Part shown: positions 15,077 through 24,314 of the stretch, one piece after another
Numbering within the stretch: the stretch's first letter is position 1
How the letters are laid out: every line of letters begins with the position of its first letter
DNA from: Muribaculaceae bacterium
GTDB lineage: Bacteria; Bacteroidota; Bacteroidia; Bacteroidales; Muribaculaceae
Length of the DNA stretch: 64,000 nt
NCBI GenBank assembly: GCA_017557425.1
Contig: JAFYYU010000011.1
Location: forward strand, 1-64,000
Direction: 5' to 3'
The notes under the pieces: model-generated
Database searches by the model: none
Seen by the model: the letters and a program-made list of their open reading frames with translations, nothing else
Told to the model about the DNA's origin: nothing
Translations under genes and position numbers: made by a program

Positions 15077-17206
15077 TTAGTTCTTGCTCAGCAGGAGGTC
15101 GATGAGTGCGGTTACATCGGCGATGTTGATGCTGCCGTCTTCATTGACATCGGCTTCGGCAGGAGCAGCGCTCGCGTCACTCAGCAAATAGTCAATCAGC
15201 GTCGTCACATCAGCGATATTCACTGAGCCATCGTGGTTCACGTCACCCATCTGATAAACCGGACCATTGTCAAACAGGGTCACGGTCTGCATGTTGCTCC
15301 ACTCGCTGCGGGTGCCGTTCACATAGTAGGCCCTTACCCTGTAGTTGAACGTGCCGCCAGCGGTCAGGCCGTTTACGGTGTAGAACTTGTCGGTGATATC
15401 GGTAATCACGCGCGAGGTGGAATCGCCCGTCTCGGCAGGGATGGTAAGCATCATCTTGGCCGCGTCGTTCGTTGCACTGTAAATGTCCACCTGAGTAACG
15501 ACCACACGCTTGGTGTTAGAGCCGTCACCACCGGTAATCGTCACCTTTTGATTCTCATCTGCGTCACAGTTCAGGACAAATGTATAGACCTGCTCTGCAT
15601 TGACGACAGCACTTTGCACACTGCTACCACATGAGACGGTAACGGGTATGTCGGAGTCGGCAGATTGATAGGGTTTCATGGTGAGCATAACGGTCATCTT
15701 GCCACCGCTCTGCGTCATGTCGAGGGCAGGTGTGGTAAGAATACCCGCACTGCCACCGCCACCCAGGCGCAAGCCACCCCGCGCCTCATAGACGTTAGAG
15801 CCCGTCCATCCTTTATTCGTGCAATAATTGTCGATTTTAGAGACAGGACGAGAACCGTTCTCTGAAGCATAGGGGAAGCTCTCACTCATCACCAATGCAT
15901 ACACGCCAGGCTCGCTACCGTCATCGGTATTCACCTCCAGGGTGTAGCTGGTAACGTTTTCGGCAGGAGTCTCATCGGTCCAGTCGGCACGGAACGAGGT
16001 CAAGGTGATGTAAGCGCTGTCAGCGGGCAGCATCACGGGGTCATAGGCCTCGATGGGTGCCGGCGGTTCAATACCCATGACCATGAGTTCACCCAGGCTG
16101 TAGCTATAACCCTGATTGTTGAACGCACGCAGGGCAAAGTAGCCGTTACCAGTACCTCCCCAGCCCCAGTTGATGGAATACATACCAGTGGTGGCATCAT
16201 AGCCATCGACATTGAATGCGTGACCATAGAAAGAATTATAGGCATTGCTGTAGCTGTATGCGCAATAGACCACAGGGCGGCCTGCCGCCAGCTCATCCTG
16301 CAGCATCACACTCCAATCGGCATCACTGATGAGCATGTCTTCACCATTTGTGTCAAAGTTTAGCTTAGCCTTGTACTCGACATGGGCGCCCACATAGCCA
16401 AATAAGTGGCAGGCCCTGAGGATGTCGTCCTCCCATGCTTCACTACCCTCATTAGTGTAGTCCATCTGTTCGGCCTGGCCAATATATCGCATGAGCCATG
16501 CCACGGCATTTCGTTGGGTCTCGGTAGCGCTGAAATTGTATTCAGGCAGCATATTGGCCCAGTCAAAAGTGATGGAAGGCAACGTGGGGAGTTCAAAATG
16601 ACGGGTGCGTGTAGTGTATCCGGGAATTTCGGGCGTGGGCTGTGTGGGATACTGCCATTTGTAGAAAACCTGTGCCAGCGACGTGGCAGCACAGCCGGTC
16701 TGACCTCGGCGGTCACCATCCATGGGACACTGGTTGTAATAGGGATAACCTTGGTTCCACATGGCTACGAGCATCGGCTCGATACTTTCGGTACGGTTAG
16801 CCTTGAGTGAGGGTTTCTCCACCACCAGATCTGGATGGGCCTGGAGGTACTCCATCTGCTGCTTGTAACAGCCCAGCCAGAACTTCATGTTCTCGGGCAG
16901 GCTGTTCATGTCGTCCAGGGGACGGCTGCTGTAGGCTAAAATCTCCTGGGCACGGTCGTCGCCGGCGACAACAACAAAGCCCAGGTCGGTGTTCACAACA
17001 TAATAAGCGGCTTTATTGGCGCGGGTTGGGTTCATCTCCTGGTGGACCCACTTGATGGTGGGAGCGTCAGCATTGAAACTACCCTTTGCAGCATGGCTGG
17101 CCAGGAAACGTTGTGCATTGGAGCGGGCCATCGACACACTGACATCGGCAGCCATCACCTGAATCGCCACACACAAGAGGGCGAAAAGAATCAATAATTT
17201 TTTCAT
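15077..17206 (-). CDS. C10-family (streptopain-type) cysteine peptidase with dockerin pair
   Basis: Secreted papain-fold protease of 709 residues. Signal peptide 1-19; propeptide/inhibitor-like (Spi) domain about 20-135, including LGFVVVAGDDRAQEILAYS; catalytic domain about 140-385 with Cys172 (GQTGCAATSLAQV), His329 (FYGHAFNVDGYDA) and the SINWGWGG loop. A carbohydrate-binding- or MAM-like beta domain and a fibronectin-like segment follow. The last about 56 residues are two dockerin-type repeats (GDVNHDGSVNIADVTTLIDY; ADVNEDGSINIADVTALIDL). The nucleotides encoding them lie at 15080-15247. It has its own promoter and is a neighbour of a paralogue at 17390. Confidence 0.92.
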   Translation of the reverse strand: MKKLLILFALLCVAIQVMAADVSVSMARSNAQRFLASHAAKGSFNADAPTIKWVHQEMNPTRANKAAYYVVNTDLGFVVVAGDDRAQEILAYSSRPLDDMNSLPENMKFWLGCYKQQMEYLQAHPDLVVEKPSLKANRTESIEPMLVAMWNQGYPYYNQCPMDGDRRGQTGCAATSLAQVFYKWQYPTQPTPEIPGYTTRTRHFELPTLPSITFDWANMLPEYNFSATETQRNAVAWLMRYIGQAEQMDYTNEGSEAWEDDILRACHLFGYVGAHVEYKAKLNFDTNGEDMLISDADWSVMLQDELAAGRPVVYCAYSYSNAYNSFYGHAFNVDGYDATTGMYSINWGWGGTGNGYFALRAFNNQGYSYSLGELMVMGIEPPAPIEAYDPVMLPADSAYITLTSFRADWTDETPAENVTSYTLEVNTDDGSEPGVYALVMSESFPYASENGSRPVSKIDNYCTNKGWTGSNVYEARGGLRLGGGGSAGILTTPALDMTQSGGKMTVMLTMKPYQSADSDIPVTVSCGSSVQSAVVNAEQVYTFVLNCDADENQKVTITGGDGSNTKRVVVTQVDIYSATNDAAKMMLTIPAETGDSTSRVITDITDKFYTVNGLTAGGTFNYRVRAYYVNGTRSEWSNMQTVTLFDNGPVYQMGDVNHDGSVNIADVTTLIDYLLSDASAAPAEADVNEDGSINIADVTALIDLLLSKN

Positions 17207-17270
17207 AAAACCTAAGTATTACTAGTTAAACAAGAATCGGTTCAAGGTTGTTTTTCATCATTAATGAATG

Positions 17271-17301
17271 CAAAATTAGCAAAAACCAATCAAATAAACA
17301 A
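17271..17301 (-). promoter_or_regulatory. Promoter for the first C10 peptidase gene
   Basis: On the - strand TTG (17299-17301), 20 bases, TAATTTTG (17271-17278), then C. Leader of about 60 bases. Confidence 0.65.
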
Positions 17302-17321
17302 CTAGTCGGGTATTACCTTGC

Positions 17322-17360
17322 AAAAAACGGGGCTCGAAGCACAACCGTGCTTCAAGCCCC
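17322..17360 (-). terminator. Intrinsic terminator after the second C10 peptidase
   Basis: On the - strand GGGGCTTGAAGCAC and GTGCTTCGAGCCCC form a 14-bp stem with a single mismatch/wobble, followed by GTTTTTTG. Confidence 0.85.
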
Positions 17361-17389
17361 TATACATAGTGGATATATCAGTACTAAAA

Positions 17390-19768
17390 TCAGTTGCGGG
17401 TGAGCAGCATGTCGATCAGGGCGGTAACATCGGCGATGTTGATTTCGCCGTCGGTTTCCACATCGGCACAGTTGTCACAAACATCGACAGGCGCACCCAG
17501 CAGGTAGTCAATCAGGTCGGTGACATCAGAGATGTTCACGTCACCGTCATGGTTCACGTCACCCAGCTGATAGGCATGGCCGTTGTCGAACAGCGTCACA
17601 ATCTGTGACTTGCTCCAGGCGCTCTGAGTGCCATCGGTGTAGAGGGCTTTTACCCTATAGTAGAACGTGCCGGCCTCGGTCAGGTTCTTCACGAGATAAT
17701 TCTTATCAGCGATTCCCGTGACGAGGCGGTAGTTGGCATCACCTTCCTCGGCGACAGCCCTGAGCGAAAGCAGATCGTTCACGTCACCTGAATAAACCCT
17801 TATTACGGCCATGTCAGGCGAGAAGTAGCTATCGGTCGAAGTAATCGTGATCTTTTCGCCTTCGCTGGCAGTTACCAGCCAGGTATAAGTTTCACCTGTA
17901 GAGAACTGATGGCCAACAGGCGCTGTCTGGTCGGAACCAACAGTGATATTGCCACTACCATAATAGGTTTCAACAGTGGTAATCTGCATGGTGAACACAT
18001 CATTGTTAAAGCCAGCAGGAACAGTATAGGCGATATAGCCGTCACCGGAGTAGTTGCTGAAGTAGATGGCGCCATTACCCACCTTGGTACCATTGCCACT
18101 CCAGGGAGCGGTAAGCGTAATGCTCTCATAGCCGCTGGTGTAGCCCGTGGCATTGATGGAGTCGAGCAATTGGACGGCGGGCTTGGTGTTCACCTCAAGG
18201 GTGTAGCTGTCCACATACTTGTCGGCAGTCTCATCGGTCCAGTCGGCACGGAACTGCGTCAGGTTGATATAGGCCTCGTTAGCAGGCAACATCACGGGAA
18301 CAAAAGTCTCCAACGTAGCATCGCCTTCGATTGTCACCGTCTTATCATCGGCGCCAGCATTGCTCAAAGTAATCGTGGCAGTATGGTGGCCAGCAGTGAG
18401 CGGAGCATAGGTCACCGTGATCACTCTGCCTTCATCCTGGTCGCGAGTTGAGACATGGTCGGCATCGATCGAGAAGAATCCGCTCTCATCGTTGAGTGTC
18501 AAGAGGATATCGCTCGTGAGTTCATGTCCCTTAACGGTAAAGGTGGCCGTGGCACTCTGTTCAACATAGGCCTCGAGATTCAATCTTGAAGGACTTACCT
18601 TGATGGCAGGACCCTGAGGAGGCGGCTGGATGCCCATGATCATCTGTTGCTCGATGTTGAAGGTATAACCGCCGCTCGAGAAGGCATTCAGGGCAAAATC
18701 GCCGTTGCCGTCACCGCTCCAGCCCCAGTTCACATGGTAAGTGTTGGTGCTAGCGGTATAGCCATCCACATTAAAAGCGTGGCCGCTCCATCCAAACCAT
18801 GAATAGTCATAGGCGCAATACACTACAGGGCGGCCCTCGGCCATCTCATTCTGCAGCAAAGCGGCCCACTCGTCGTCGGTATAATAGGTAGCGGTGTCGT
18901 TGCCGTAGTCATCGGTACGGGTCTTGAACTCCAGGCGGGCACTCTCCTCGTCGTAGCCAAAGAATTTGACGGCACGCAGGATGTCAGCACCCATCGCACC
19001 ACTGCCGCTGGGAGTATAGTCCATCTGCTCCTCCTGGCCCACATAGCGCATCAGCCAAGCCACAGCATCGGCCTGAGCAGTGTTGTAGGAACCTGTGTAC
19101 TTATCCAGCATGTTGTCCCAGTCAAAAGTAATAGAGGGCAATGCCTCGATCTGGAAGCCGTAGCTTGCATTGGTGTAACCCTCGACAGGGGGAGTCGGGT
19201 CAGTGGGGAATTTCCAGTAATAGAACACCATCGACAGCGATGTGGCGGGGCAGCCCGTCAAGCAGAACGAGCCGTTATACTTGGGACAGTGGTTATAGTA
19301 GGGGGCTTCCTGGTCCCACTCGGCCGTGAGCATCGGAGCAACGGTGGCAGTCCTGAGCGACCTGCCGGATTCCTGCTTGTCCACCACAAGTCCCGGATGC
19401 TCTTGCAGGTATTCTATTTGGCGTTTGTAAGTACTGAGCCAGAATTTCATATTGTCAGGCATACGGTCCAGATCCAACGGACGGTCACCATAGGCAAGGA
19501 TATCGCGTGCACGATCATCACCCGAAACGATGACAAAGCCATTCCTGTAATTGAAAATGTAAAATGCTGCATTTGCAGCTTTCACTGCACTCTTCTCCTC
19601 ATAAATCAACCTGAGTCCATCGGCGCCGGGGGCCATTAAGCTACCCTTGCCGGGCTGATTCTGGAGGTACTTCTGAGCCGTGGCCTTAGCCGACATCGCA
19701 TCGACAGGACTTGCCATGGCTGACATCGCCGTCATAATAAGGACGGCAAGAAACATGATTTTCTTCAT
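17390..19768 (-). CDS. C10-family cysteine peptidase with Ig-like insert and dockerin pair
   Basis: 792-residue secreted paralogue of the 15077-17206 protease. Signal peptide 1-19; Spi-like prodomain about 20-140; catalytic domain with Cys173 (LTGCPATSLSMVF) and His330 (SGHAFNVDGYTA). Residues about 420-515 form an additional Ig-like domain of the BACON/ASPM-Hydin type (ATFTVKGHELTSDILLTLN), absent from the paralogue. A CARDB/MAM-like region and fibronectin-like segment follow. The dockerin pair (GDVNHDGDVNISDVTDLIDY; ADVETDGEINIADVTALIDM) is joined by a linker containing two Cys (VCDNC). A weak promoter-like TAACTTCG lies at 19842-19849. Confidence 0.92.
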   Translation of the reverse strand: MKKIMFLAVLIMTAMSAMASPVDAMSAKATAQKYLQNQPGKGSLMAPGADGLRLIYEEKSAVKAANAAFYIFNYRNGFVIVSGDDRARDILAYGDRPLDLDRMPDNMKFWLSTYKRQIEYLQEHPGLVVDKQESGRSLRTATVAPMLTAEWDQEAPYYNHCPKYNGSFCLTGCPATSLSMVFYYWKFPTDPTPPVEGYTNASYGFQIEALPSITFDWDNMLDKYTGSYNTAQADAVAWLMRYVGQEEQMDYTPSGSGAMGADILRAVKFFGYDEESARLEFKTRTDDYGNDTATYYTDDEWAALLQNEMAEGRPVVYCAYDYSWFGWSGHAFNVDGYTASTNTYHVNWGWSGDGNGDFALNAFSSGGYTFNIEQQMIMGIQPPPQGPAIKVSPSRLNLEAYVEQSATATFTVKGHELTSDILLTLNDESGFFSIDADHVSTRDQDEGRVITVTYAPLTAGHHTATITLSNAGADDKTVTIEGDATLETFVPVMLPANEAYINLTQFRADWTDETADKYVDSYTLEVNTKPAVQLLDSINATGYTSGYESITLTAPWSGNGTKVGNGAIYFSNYSGDGYIAYTVPAGFNNDVFTMQITTVETYYGSGNITVGSDQTAPVGHQFSTGETYTWLVTASEGEKITITSTDSYFSPDMAVIRVYSGDVNDLLSLRAVAEEGDANYRLVTGIADKNYLVKNLTEAGTFYYRVKALYTDGTQSAWSKSQIVTLFDNGHAYQLGDVNHDGDVNISDVTDLIDYLLGAPVDVCDNCADVETDGEINIADVTALIDMLLTRN

Positions 19769-19943
19769 AAAATGATTGTTAATTAATAGAATATAAAATG
19801 AACGTTAGTAGCTAAAAACATGAGTTGGTCTCTACAGGCTGCGAAGTTAAGCATAATTTTGCCATTATACCATTATTTAAGGGAAATAATCGTGCCATAA
19901 AGTCAAAACAAGTGAATGGATAGCCTGTCTCCATTATTGAAAC

Positions 19944-19974
19944 AAAAAAACGGGAAGTCCAAATGACCTCCCGA
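19944..19974 (-). terminator. Intrinsic terminator after the TonB-domain gene
   Basis: On the - strand CGGGAGGTCATTTGGACTTC then CCG followed by seven T; a 9-bp stem with a wobble. Confidence 0.8.
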
Positions 19975-20008
19975 TAGTTCTCAAAGAATAGCTGTCAACA
20001 GCTGTGTG

Positions 20009-20449
20009 TCAGAGCCTGAAGTTAATGGGCAACACCACCCTGACAGGGACCGCATGCTTGCCCACCTTGCCCACGCTCCACTTGGGCATCTCGCCGATCA
20101 CACGGATAGCTTCACGGTTCAGACTTTCATCACCCGCCCCACGGATCACGCGAACATCGCTCACACGGCCGTCGGTGCCCACGATGAAACTGCACAGGAC
20201 GCGGCCCTGGATGCGGTTCTTATAGGCATAATACGGATATTCGCGGGTCTTGTTGATGAAGTTGATCAAGCCACGCTCACCACCAGGGAACTGGGGCTGG
20301 ATGTCCACGTAGTCAAACTCATAGACCTCCATATAGGACTGCTTGGACTGTGGATTGACAGTAGTGACATGACGAACCTGTGCTGCCATAGGCAACACTG
20401 CAGCCATAGTCAACAATGTCAATAATCCGAAGCGTAACTGTCTGAGCAT
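20009..20449 (-). CDS. TonB C-terminal-domain protein (periplasmic)
   Basis: 146 residues from the ATG at 20447-20449 (MLRQLRFGLL). The signal peptide is LLTLLTMAAVLPMAAQ. The remainder is a TonB C-terminal domain: FPGGERGLINFINKTREYP, GRVLCSFIVGTDGRVSDVRV, ESLNREAIRVIGEMPKW and VPVRVVLPINF. There is no N-terminal transmembrane anchor and no proline-rich spanner, so it is not a classical TonB energy transducer; Bacteroidetes have many such free-standing energy-transducer-like proteins. Longer upstream in-frame sequence was rejected because a full promoter lies inside it. Confidence 0.87.
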   Translation of the reverse strand: MLRQLRFGLLTLLTMAAVLPMAAQVRHVTTVNPQSKQSYMEVYEFDYVDIQPQFPGGERGLINFINKTREYPYYAYKNRIQGRVLCSFIVGTDGRVSDVRVIRGAGDESLNREAIRVIGEMPKWSVGKVGKHAVPVRVVLPINFRL

Positions 20450-20509
20450 AGGCCTTCTAGATTGTTTAAATGGTGTGCAAAAAGACGGTTTTGCCCTCTT
20501 TTTACGGCA

Positions 20510-20539
20510 CAAATATAGAGTTACAAACGCAAACCGCAA
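20510..20539 (-). promoter_or_regulatory. Promoter for the TonB-domain gene
   Basis: On the - strand TTG (20537-20539), 19 bases, TATATTTG (20510-20517). Leader of about 55 bases. Confidence 0.7.
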
Positions 20540-20646
20540 AATCCATGTGTTTAATTTTGCAAACAATTAGCATTGTTTCAGTCTTTTTGACTAAAACACG
20601 CAAATATCAAAAAAAATGTAAATATTTTCAATTCTGCATCAAACAG

Positions 20647-22272
20647 TTAGAACGGCGGGGCACATTCAAGGGTCATACTTTGGCCTGACGCCGGATGAAC
20701 CAAAGTAATTGACTGGGCGTGAAGCATCAACCTGCTTGAAGCGTTTCCATACAGGCGGTCGCCCACAATGGGGCAGTTCAGCCCTTGGGGATGAGAGCAA
20801 TGGACCCGCAATTGATGGGTTCGCCCCGTGAAAGGCTCCAGGGCTATTCGGGTCAAACCGTCTGAACGCTCAAGAACATGGTAACGGGTCACGGCACGCT
20901 TGCCCTGATCATAATCTACCCGCTGACGCGGCCTATCGTCAATATCGGGCAGCAACGGGAGGTCGATAATGCCCTCATCTTGCAACACTTGACCTTCAAG
21001 CAGGGCGATATAGCGCTTCTTGATGGTGTGGTTTTCGAATTGTTGCTGCAGGGCCTTGTGTGTAATTTTATCCTTGGCAAAGACCACGAGCCCGGATGTC
21101 TCCTGATCCAGGCGATGAACCACGATGGGGCCATGGGCCTCGGGAAAAGCATCCTGATAACGGGTGAGCAAGCTGTCGTCCAGCAACTTACCCGGCACAG
21201 TGAGCATCCCAGACGGCTTGTTCAGGACAGTGAAACAATCATCATCATAGACCACATCCAGGGCATCTTCATCCATCGGCTGTCCAAGCGGGTTTTCCTC
21301 CACGTCTAGTCCTTGAAGCATAAAGTCGAGGATGGGTTTGCACTTGCTGCGGCATGCGGGATAGAAGTGGCCATGATGCCGCACCTCGCCCACAGGGGAA
21401 TCCCCCCACCAGAATTCAGCCATGCACATGGGCTTCAGCCCGTTGTTGAAAGCATAATTGAGCAAGCGCGGAGCACAGCACTCCCCTGCGCCGGCAGGCG
21501 GCAAGGTGCCCAAAGGCTTAAACACATCCACCAGATCCCGCGTCTCTCCCCGTCCGTTTTTCACGATGAAAAGGCGGAAAATCCGCTCTTGCAAAGCCTC
21601 GCTCATCGCCTTGCGGCGCGCCTTCAAATGATCGATACGGCAACAAAAAGCGCCGATTTCATCGGTAGTTTTCGCCAGTTCCTCTTCATGGCGACGGCGT
21701 ATGCGCTTTAATTCAGCCTTTTCAAAGCGGCTCTGATTCAGCAGTTCCTCCCGTTCCTCGTCTGTCAGGCCTCCAGCATCACGGCGCTGGTCTCGCTCTT
21801 GCTTGTGAAGGGCCATCATGGCTTTAAAACTGCCGATTTCATCGGACATTTCCTGTTTCATGGAAGCCTCACGCTGTTGTAAAGCCAACAATTCGGGCGA
21901 ATGTTCCAAGCGCTCAACTTCATGATTCATGGCCGTAATCCGGGCTTCACCCTGCTTGAACACGCCTTGAGGATCCAGCAGGTCATAGACAGGCGGCACA
22001 AAGAAGTCATGCTGCACGCTTCCCGCCAGATTGCCCGAAAAGGCCGCCAAGTAGCCCAGCCGGCCCTGGCCGTCCAGCGCCACCAGCACGCCAAGCATCT
22101 TGCCCGCAGCCAGTTCCTCGGCCCAATCGTCCCTGCCCGCAACATAACGTTGCACCTGCTCAACTGCCAAGAGCGCCAGCGGATGCGGCTCATAGCAGAA
22201 CGGGCATGTGAATCGCTGCGGTAACTCTACCGCCGCCTCACAATTCTCAAATGGATGAAATCGGTCGTTCAT
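20647..22272 (-). CDS. Long RluA-type pseudouridine synthase with N-terminal coiled-coil extension
   Basis: 541 residues from the ATG at 22270-22272. Residues about 1-110 contain a Cys pair (CPFCYEPHPLA) and a small alpha/beta region; about 125-235 is a long charged coiled coil; a Cys-rich segment with GHFYPACRSKCKPIL precedes the RluA catalytic domain (about 335-541). That domain has VVHRLDQETSGLVVFAKD with the catalytic Asp, and GRTHQLRVHCSHPQG. Extended RluA-type proteins of this kind are known in Bacteroidetes; the RNA target is unknown. A promoter element sits five bases before the start, implying a nearly leaderless mRNA. It is divergent from xth. Confidence 0.9.
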   Translation of the reverse strand: MNDRFHPFENCEAAVELPQRFTCPFCYEPHPLALLAVEQVQRYVAGRDDWAEELAAGKMLGVLVALDGQGRLGYLAAFSGNLAGSVQHDFFVPPVYDLLDPQGVFKQGEARITAMNHEVERLEHSPELLALQQREASMKQEMSDEIGSFKAMMALHKQERDQRRDAGGLTDEEREELLNQSRFEKAELKRIRRRHEEELAKTTDEIGAFCCRIDHLKARRKAMSEALQERIFRLFIVKNGRGETRDLVDVFKPLGTLPPAGAGECCAPRLLNYAFNNGLKPMCMAEFWWGDSPVGEVRHHGHFYPACRSKCKPILDFMLQGLDVEENPLGQPMDEDALDVVYDDDCFTVLNKPSGMLTVPGKLLDDSLLTRYQDAFPEAHGPIVVHRLDQETSGLVVFAKDKITHKALQQQFENHTIKKRYIALLEGQVLQDEGIIDLPLLPDIDDRPRQRVDYDQGKRAVTRYHVLERSDGLTRIALEPFTGRTHQLRVHCSHPQGLNCPIVGDRLYGNASSRLMLHAQSITLVHPASGQSMTLECAPPF

Positions 22273-22277
22273 CACGA

Positions 22278-22285
22278 CAAAATTA
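22278..22285 (-). promoter_or_regulatory. Promoter -7 element for the long RluA gene
   Basis: TAATTTTG on the - strand followed by TCGTG and the ATG. Divergent from the xth promoter. Confidence 0.6.
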
Positions 22286-22303
22286 CAGTTTTTTCACCGA
22301 GTA

Positions 22304-22336
22304 TTGTGTTTTAGCACAATATCTTTAGTACATTTG
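22304..22336 (+). promoter_or_regulatory. Promoter for xth
   Basis: TTG (22304-22306), 22 bases, TACATTTG (22329-22336), then C; 18 bases before the ATG. Confidence 0.6.
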
Positions 22337-22354
22337 CAACAAAAAAAGACTACA

Positions 22355-23110
22355 ATGAAATTTATCTCGTGGAACGTGAACGGCTTGAGGGCCGTGGTGG
22401 GCAAAGGCTTTGGTGACATCTTCAAGCAACTGGATGCAGACTTCTTCTGTCTGCAGGAGACCAAACTGCAAGAGGGACAATTGGACCTGGAATTTGACGG
22501 CTACCATTCCTACTGGAACTATGCCGAGAAGAAAGGCTACTCGGGAACGGCCATCTACAGCCGCCATGAGCCGCTTAATGTGACCTGCGGCATGGGCATC
22601 GATGAACATGACCGTGAGGGACGTGTCATCACGCTGGAAATGCCCGATTTCTATCTTGTGACGTGCTACACACCCAACAGTCAGGACGAATTGCGCCGCC
22701 TGGACTACCGCATGACATGGGAGGACGCCTTCCGCAACTTCCTGCTCGCACTTGACAAGAAGAAACCCGTCATCGTGTGCGGAGACCTGAACGTGGCACA
22801 CCAGGAGATAGACCTCAAGAACCCCAAGACCAACCGCCGCAATGCCGGTTTCACCGACGAGGAGCGCGAAAAGATGACTGTCCTGCTCGATGCAGGCTTT
22901 ACCGACACATGGCGCTTCTTCAACCCCGATGTCACCGACATCTATTCGTGGTGGAGTTACCGCTTCAGGGCCCGCGAGAAGAACACGGGGTGGCGCATCG
23001 ACTACTTCCTGGTGAGCAACCGCCTGCAAGCGCAGCTAGCCGACGCCAAAATCCACACCGACATCTTCGGCAGCGACCATTGCCCCGTCGAAGTGGATAT
23101 CAACTTCTAA
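22355..23110 (+). CDS. xth: Exodeoxyribonuclease III
   Basis: AP endonuclease and 3'-5' exonuclease of base excision repair, cytosolic, 251 residues from the ATG at 22355 (MKFISWNVNGLRA). An upstream in-frame extension overlaps the promoter and was rejected. Diagnostic motifs: SWNVNGLRA, CLQETKLQEGQ (metal-binding Glu), GREGR-like loop, CGDLNVAHQEIDLKNPK, YSWWSYRFRAREKNTGWRID and the terminal GSDHCPVEVDI with catalytic His. The next gene starts 13 bases later. Confidence 0.96.
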   Translation: MKFISWNVNGLRAVVGKGFGDIFKQLDADFFCLQETKLQEGQLDLEFDGYHSYWNYAEKKGYSGTAIYSRHEPLNVTCGMGIDEHDREGRVITLEMPDFYLVTCYTPNSQDELRRLDYRMTWEDAFRNFLLALDKKKPVIVCGDLNVAHQEIDLKNPKTNRRNAGFTDEEREKMTVLLDAGFTDTWRFFNPDVTDIYSWWSYRFRAREKNTGWRIDYFLVSNRLQAQLADAKIHTDIFGSDHCPVEVDINF

Positions 23111-23123
23111 ACCCAATCCAGTT

Positions 23124-24314
23124 ATGTCCCAAACAGAACAAAAGAAATATGACTTTGACCGCGTGGTGAGGATGGTGCTGACACTCATCAGCGTGGCCGT
23201 GGGCGTATGGCTTGTCAACTATCTGAGTCCTGTGCTCATGCCGTTTGTTGTCGGCTTTATCCTCGCCTACCTCATCGAGCCGTTGGTAGAGTGGCTGCAA
23301 AAGAAAGCGCATATCAAGACCCGCGCCATCGCTGTGGTGCTGGCTCTCGTCATCGTCATTGCGGTCATTACAGGCCTGTGCTGGCTTATCATTCCTTATC
23401 TGATTGATGAGTTCGGGGAGATGTCCAAGCAACTGGCGGCATACGCCAAGTCCTCGCTGAGGATCCCATACGTGCCCGCCGAAATCAACGAGTTCATCCA
23501 GCGCTACATCGACCTGGACAAGATTAACGAGATGTTCAGCAAACAGCAATGGATGGACATCATCAACAAGGCGGCTTCGGGCGCCTGGTCGGTGGTGGGC
23601 GGCACAATGAGCGTGATTTTCAACATCCTGTCATGGTTCATCGTGCTGTTGTACATGTTTTTCATCCTGCTGGATTTCAACAAGTTGTCGAGAGCTTTTA
23701 AGGCTGCGATACCCCGCAAGTACCGCCGCATGTCGTTGCGCATCTTTGGCGATGTTGCCGACACGATGAGACGCTACTTCCGCGGCCAGGCCGCCGTTTC
23801 ATTCTTTGTGGGCGTGATCTTCGCCATCGAGTTCTATATCATCGGGCTGCCCATGGCCATTGCCTTCGGTATGTTTGTGGGCCTGCTGAACATGGTGCCC
23901 TATCTGCAACTTGTTTCCATCCCCATCGCCGCATTCCTGTGCCTGGTAGCCACAGCCGCGACGGGAGCCAGTTTTTGGGTGATGTTCGCGTGGGTCATTG
24001 TCGCCTATATCATTTGCCAGGTCATTCAGGACATGGTGCTCATCCCCACCATCATGAAGAACCAGATGGGCCTGAATCCCGCCATCATCTTCCTGTCATT
24101 GTCGCTGTGGGTCTATGTGCTGGGCTTCATCGGACTGATTATCGGCCTGCCGTTGACGACACTGATCATTTCCTATTATTGCGAGTATGTGCTTCACCAG
24201 CCCAACCCGTTGCACAAGACCAAAAAGAAGGAAGCAGTGACCAAAAAAGCGCCACTGGCCTTAACGTCATCCTTCATCAGCCAGTACGGCAACGAGGATA
24301 AGAAGAAAGAATGA
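23124..24314 (+). CDS. AI-2E family transporter (PerM/YdiK-like)
   Basis: Inner-membrane protein of 396 residues with about eight hydrophobic helices. It begins with two helices after residue 15 (LTLISVAVGVWLVNYLSPV, then VVLALVIVIAVITGLCWLII), has a charged periplasmic segment (about 95-160) and a C-terminal membrane core including FFVGVIFAIEFYIIGLP and the conserved QVIQDMVLIPTIM. The family contains exporters of AI-2 and Na+/H+ antiporter-like members; the substrate here is unknown. It lies between xth and miaA, overlapping miaA by four bases. Confidence 0.9.
   Translation: MSQTEQKKYDFDRVVRMVLTLISVAVGVWLVNYLSPVLMPFVVGFILAYLIEPLVEWLQKKAHIKTRAIAVVLALVIVIAVITGLCWLIIPYLIDEFGEMSKQLAAYAKSSLRIPYVPAEINEFIQRYIDLDKINEMFSKQQWMDIINKAASGAWSVVGGTMSVIFNILSWFIVLLYMFFILLDFNKLSRAFKAAIPRKYRRMSLRIFGDVADTMRRYFRGQAAVSFFVGVIFAIEFYIIGLPMAIAFGMFVGLLNMVPYLQLVSIPIAAFLCLVATAATGASFWVMFAWVIVAYIICQVIQDMVLIPTIMKNQMGLNPAIIFLSLSLWVYVLGFIGLIIGLPLTTLIISYYCEYVLHQPNPLHKTKKKEAVTKKAPLALTSSFISQYGNEDKKKE

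Noticed and set aside
19884-19900. Second possible sigma-54 site upstream of the 17390-19768 peptidase gene
   Set aside because: TGGCACG-ATTA-TTTCC lacks the essential G at -12 and lies over 100 bases from the start; kept only as a weak resemblance.
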